From positions 4,020,001 to 4,084,000 of the forward strand of contig NC_019771.1 in assembly GCF_000317695.1 (NCBI RefSeq): a DNA stretch of 64,000 nucleotides. Reading direction: 5' to 3'. This DNA comes from Anabaena cylindrica PCC 7122 (lineage in GTDB: Bacteria > Cyanobacteriota > Cyanobacteriia > Cyanobacteriales > Nostocaceae). Within the stretch, counting starts at the first letter, position 1. Each line of letters starts with the position of its first letter. The notes beneath the pieces were generated by a model. The model worked only from the letters and a program-made list of their open reading frames with translations. It was not told the origin of the DNA and made no database searches. A program made the translations under genes and the position numbers. Positions 61,923 to 64,000 of the stretch are shown piece after piece.

Positions 61923-62807
61923 ATGCAAATCCGTCGTCGTTCACCTAGTCAGGCTATTGATATTTCTATATTGCGCTATCAGATAGCTATGCCAAATTCA
62001 ACACCAAATAATATTTTAGAGGAAATTGTTTGGCAGAAAGAAATAGAAGTTGAGCAAATGCGGGAAAGGCAGCCTTTGGCAGAATTGCAGAAAAAGCTTG
62101 TCACTGCGCCTTCAACCCGTGATTTTATCGCCGCGCTTCGTCAAGGTAAAACCAAACCCGCACTGATTGCAGAAGTTAAAAAAGCTTCTCCTAGTAAGGG
62201 CGTTTTACGTGCAGATTTTGACCCCGTAGAAATAGCCAAATCTTATCAAGCTGGTGGTGCTAGTTGTCTTTCTATTCTCACAGATACTAAGTTTTTTCAA
62301 GGTAGTTTTGAGAACTTATCCTTGGTTCGTGCTGCCGTAGATTTGCCATTACTATGTAAGGAATTTATCATTTATCCTTATCAAATGTATTTAGCGCGAA
62401 TTAATGGCGCAGATGCAGTTTTATTAATTGCAGCAATTCTCAGCGATCAAGATTTACAATACTTTGTCAAAATTGCTAACAAGCTAAAGATGGCAGCTTT
62501 GATAGAAGTTCATAGTTTGGGAGAACTTGACCGGGTTTTAGCCTTAGAAGGTGTTTCTTTAGTCGGTATCAATAATCGCAATTTAGAAGATTTCTCTGTT
62601 GATTTGCAAACTACCTGTCAATTACTGAAAGAAAGAGGTAGTCAATTGCAGGAAAAAAATATTCTCGTAGTTAGTGAATCAGGACTTCATCACCCAGAGG
62701 ATTTAAGTGTAGTAGAAACAGCCGGTGCATCAGCCGTACTCATTGGTGAGTCTTTGGTAAAACAACCAGATCCCAAATTGGCGATTACTAATCTTTTTGG
62801 TAAATAG
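61923..62807 (+). CDS. trpC: Indole-3-glycerol phosphate synthase
   Basis: Fourth step of tryptophan synthesis: closes carboxyphenylamino-deoxyribulose 5-phosphate to indole-3-glycerol phosphate. The 294-residue TIM-barrel protein has ALIAEVKKASPSKGVL with the conserved Lys-x-x-S-P-S-x-G, LPLLCKEFIIYPYQ (catalytic Lys), IEVHSLGEL, GINNRNLEDFSVD and SESGLHHPEDL plus AVLIGESLV. The N-terminus is longer than in E. coli, which is usual for cyanobacteria; ATG 61923 (MQIRRRSPSQ) fits that. No other trp gene is nearby, as is typical for dispersed trp genes in this group. Confidence 0.95.
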   Translation: MQIRRRSPSQAIDISILRYQIAMPNSTPNNILEEIVWQKEIEVEQMRERQPLAELQKKLVTAPSTRDFIAALRQGKTKPALIAEVKKASPSKGVLRADFDPVEIAKSYQAGGASCLSILTDTKFFQGSFENLSLVRAAVDLPLLCKEFIIYPYQMYLARINGADAVLLIAAILSDQDLQYFVKIANKLKMAALIEVHSLGELDRVLALEGVSLVGINNRNLEDFSVDLQTTCQLLKERGSQLQEKNILVVSESGLHHPEDLSVVETAGASAVLIGESLVKQPDPKLAITNLFGK

Positions 62808-62816
62808 TAAGCAATA

Positions 62817-62851
62817 GGAGTTCGGAGTTCGGAGTTCGGAGTTCGGAGTCA
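62817..62851. repeat. Heptanucleotide tandem repeat GGAGTTC
   Basis: Four perfect units plus a GGAGTCA variant, 10 bp after the trpC stop. Its complement GAACTCC is repeated at 10898-10934. Confidence 0.92.
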
Positions 62852-62993
62852 GGAGGAAGAAGGAAGAAGGAAGAAAATATTTCCAATCACCCATTACCAA
62901 TTACCAATTACCAAAATTTGTTTCCTGTGTAACAATTTATTTACCAGAGATCAACTCTGAATTAGACAAAATCTAAAATCTTAAATTAACTTC

Positions 62994-63242
62994 ATGGAGC
63001 AACTTCCTTTACCTGCACCTATCCATTACGAACTTATACTTCAACTTTTAGAAAAGCAAACCATGAATGCAGTAAGTCAGAACTCAGATTTACAGCATCA
63101 AGTCAGTCAGCTAATTGTTACCCTGCGGAAAGCTGCGTCACAACAAAAGCGACTAGAAGAAAATTGTCAAGCTTCTGCTGTTACTGTTGACCACCGTTGG
63201 TCACTTAATCATCATGGCGGAAAAGTCATCACTCCCGATTAA
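62994..63242 (+). CDS. Small hypothetical protein
   Basis: An 82-residue soluble protein with a central helical, coiled-coil-like part (about 12-60, LLEKQTMNAV...LQHQVSQLIVTLRKAASQQKR). No membrane segment and no recognisable family. ATG start, without a strong ribosome site. Such short proteins are often annotated as hypothetical in Nostocales. Moderately likely to be real, given its clean frame and normal codon use. Confidence 0.5.
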   Translation: MEQLPLPAPIHYELILQLLEKQTMNAVSQNSDLQHQVSQLIVTLRKAASQQKRLEENCQASAVTVDHRWSLNHHGGKVITPD

Positions 63243-63474
63243 TACCTACTGAATATGTCACTCTCTCAGCTACCATAAATTGATGACTGGTTTGGTTTCA
63301 AATTCAGTCAGGTGGCCTTTGCTTCTTCAGTAAGACGTGTAGTGTCTTGCCTGTGTAGCTTTGATTAATCATCGCTGGGAGCAAGATGTGAGTAGATGAA
63401 TATCTAAAATTTGCCATCAGATTTAACCATTCTCACACAATTTTGACTTTTATTTGAGTTTTAGGATAGACATA

Positions 63475-64000
63475 ATGGATGACAAGTTGATGTTGATGAT
63501 TCCTGGCCCCACTCCGGTTCCAGAAGCGGCTTTACTGGCATTGGCCAAGCATCCTATTGGACACCGCACCAGTGAATTCAGCAACATGATGGGTGAGGTG
63601 ACTCAAAACCTCAAATGGCTGCATCAAACTGAAAGTGATGTGCTAATGCTGAATGTTAGCGGTACTGGTGCTGTGGAAGCTGGGATGATTAATTTCCTTT
63701 CACCAGGCGATCGCATTTTAGTTGGTTCTAATGGTAAATTTGGTGAACGTTGGGTAGAAGTTGGCCAAGCTTTTGGGCTAAATGTCGAAGCTATCACCGC
63801 AGAATGGGGACAACCCTTAGATCCAGACAAGTTTGCACAAAAGTTGCAAGCTGACACCAACAAAGAAATCAAAGCTGTCATTATTACCCACAGCGAAACT
63901 TCCACAGGTGTAATTAATGATTTGGTAGCTATCAACAGCCATGTTAAAGAACATGGTCAAGCTTTAATTATTGTTGATGCTGTCACCAGCTTAGGTGCTT
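63475..64000 (+). CDS. Class V aminotransferase (serine/alanine--glyoxylate type), 5' part
   Basis: PLP-dependent aminotransferase cut by the window end after about 175 residues (full length near 380). MIPGPTPVPEAALLALAKHPIGHRTSEF is the family start, followed by VLMLNVSGTGAVEAGMINFL (phosphate-site region), GERWVEVGQAFGL, and TSTGV/IIVDAVTSLGA, with the PLP-contacting Asp in VDAVTS. The Lys of the Schiff base lies beyond the window. In cyanobacteria the ortholog is also known as the soluble hydrogenase 42-kDa subunit, a misnomer. ATG at 63475 is preceded by AGGA. It acts in photorespiratory glyoxylate metabolism by family. Confidence 0.93.
   Translation, partial: MDDKLMLMIPGPTPVPEAALLALAKHPIGHRTSEFSNMMGEVTQNLKWLHQTESDVLMLNVSGTGAVEAGMINFLSPGDRILVGSNGKFGERWVEVGQAFGLNVEAITAEWGQPLDPDKFAQKLQADTNKEIKAVIITHSETSTGVINDLVAINSHVKEHGQALIIVDAVTSLGA

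Overview
The window comes from a filamentous, Nostocales-type cyanobacterium (Nostoc/Anabaena relatives). The evidence is a cyanobacterial 16S rRNA gene, psaM, mgdA, a cyAbrB regulator, many HIP1 octamers (GCGATCGC), heptanucleotide short tandem repeats in most intergenic gaps, and GCGTAGC-containing small dispersed repeats. I cannot name the species. The sequence is AT-rich, genes lie on both strands, and most are core chromosomal genes with a few accessory patches.

Layout. 0-6 kb: 5' two-thirds of a 16S rRNA gene on the minus strand with a near-consensus promoter, divergent from glyQ; a 164-bp MITE with a 10-bp target duplication; a DUF4079 membrane protein; comEC; tRNA-Ser(CGA); and a DUF2267 gene frameshifted by a 20-nt repeat. 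6.6-18 kb: CapA-like protein, Ser/Thr kinase, D-ribulose kinase-type FGGY kinase, psaM (31 aa), a putative divisome protein, TPR protein, glutathione transferase, YajQ, MAPEG, a DprA-like protein, a DRTGG/BioD-like protein and EbsA-like pilus factor. 18.6-30.4 kb: envelope and lipid genes (mgdA, pyruvyl transferase-like, two glycosyltransferases), a VOC protein, a serine-recombinase homologue whose catalytic residues are missing, and a ClC chloride transporter. 30.4-33.8 kb: cyAbrB1/CalA, Rrf2 regulator, cbiB and pyrR. 33.8-41.4 kb: a minus-strand cluster of three multidomain sensor kinases and one stand-alone receiver. 42.5-45 kb: moaE, a small membrane protein, clpS with DUF2103, and a secreted protein.

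45.1-55.6 kb is the most unusual stretch. A 1102-residue predicted outer-membrane beta-barrel protein diverges from two tandem 150-residue secreted paralogues, and this unit is bracketed by two ~114-bp inverted repeat copies. Next comes a TPR, sulfotransferase-like and OGT-type glycosyltransferase-FkbM methyltransferase coding unit that is split in two at an A7 run. I see no described system that unites these parts; an exported protein with its own outer-membrane partner and modification enzymes is my inference.

55.6-60.1 kb is an accessory patch: DUF4351 remnant, serine hydrolase, an ISL3-family element whose transposase carries a 21-nt dispersed repeat in the presumed catalytic Glu codon, Uma2 protein, and an overlapping RHH-like/HNH pair. 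60.4-64 kb returns to core metabolism: lpdA, trpC, a small hypothetical protein and the start of a class V aminotransferase.
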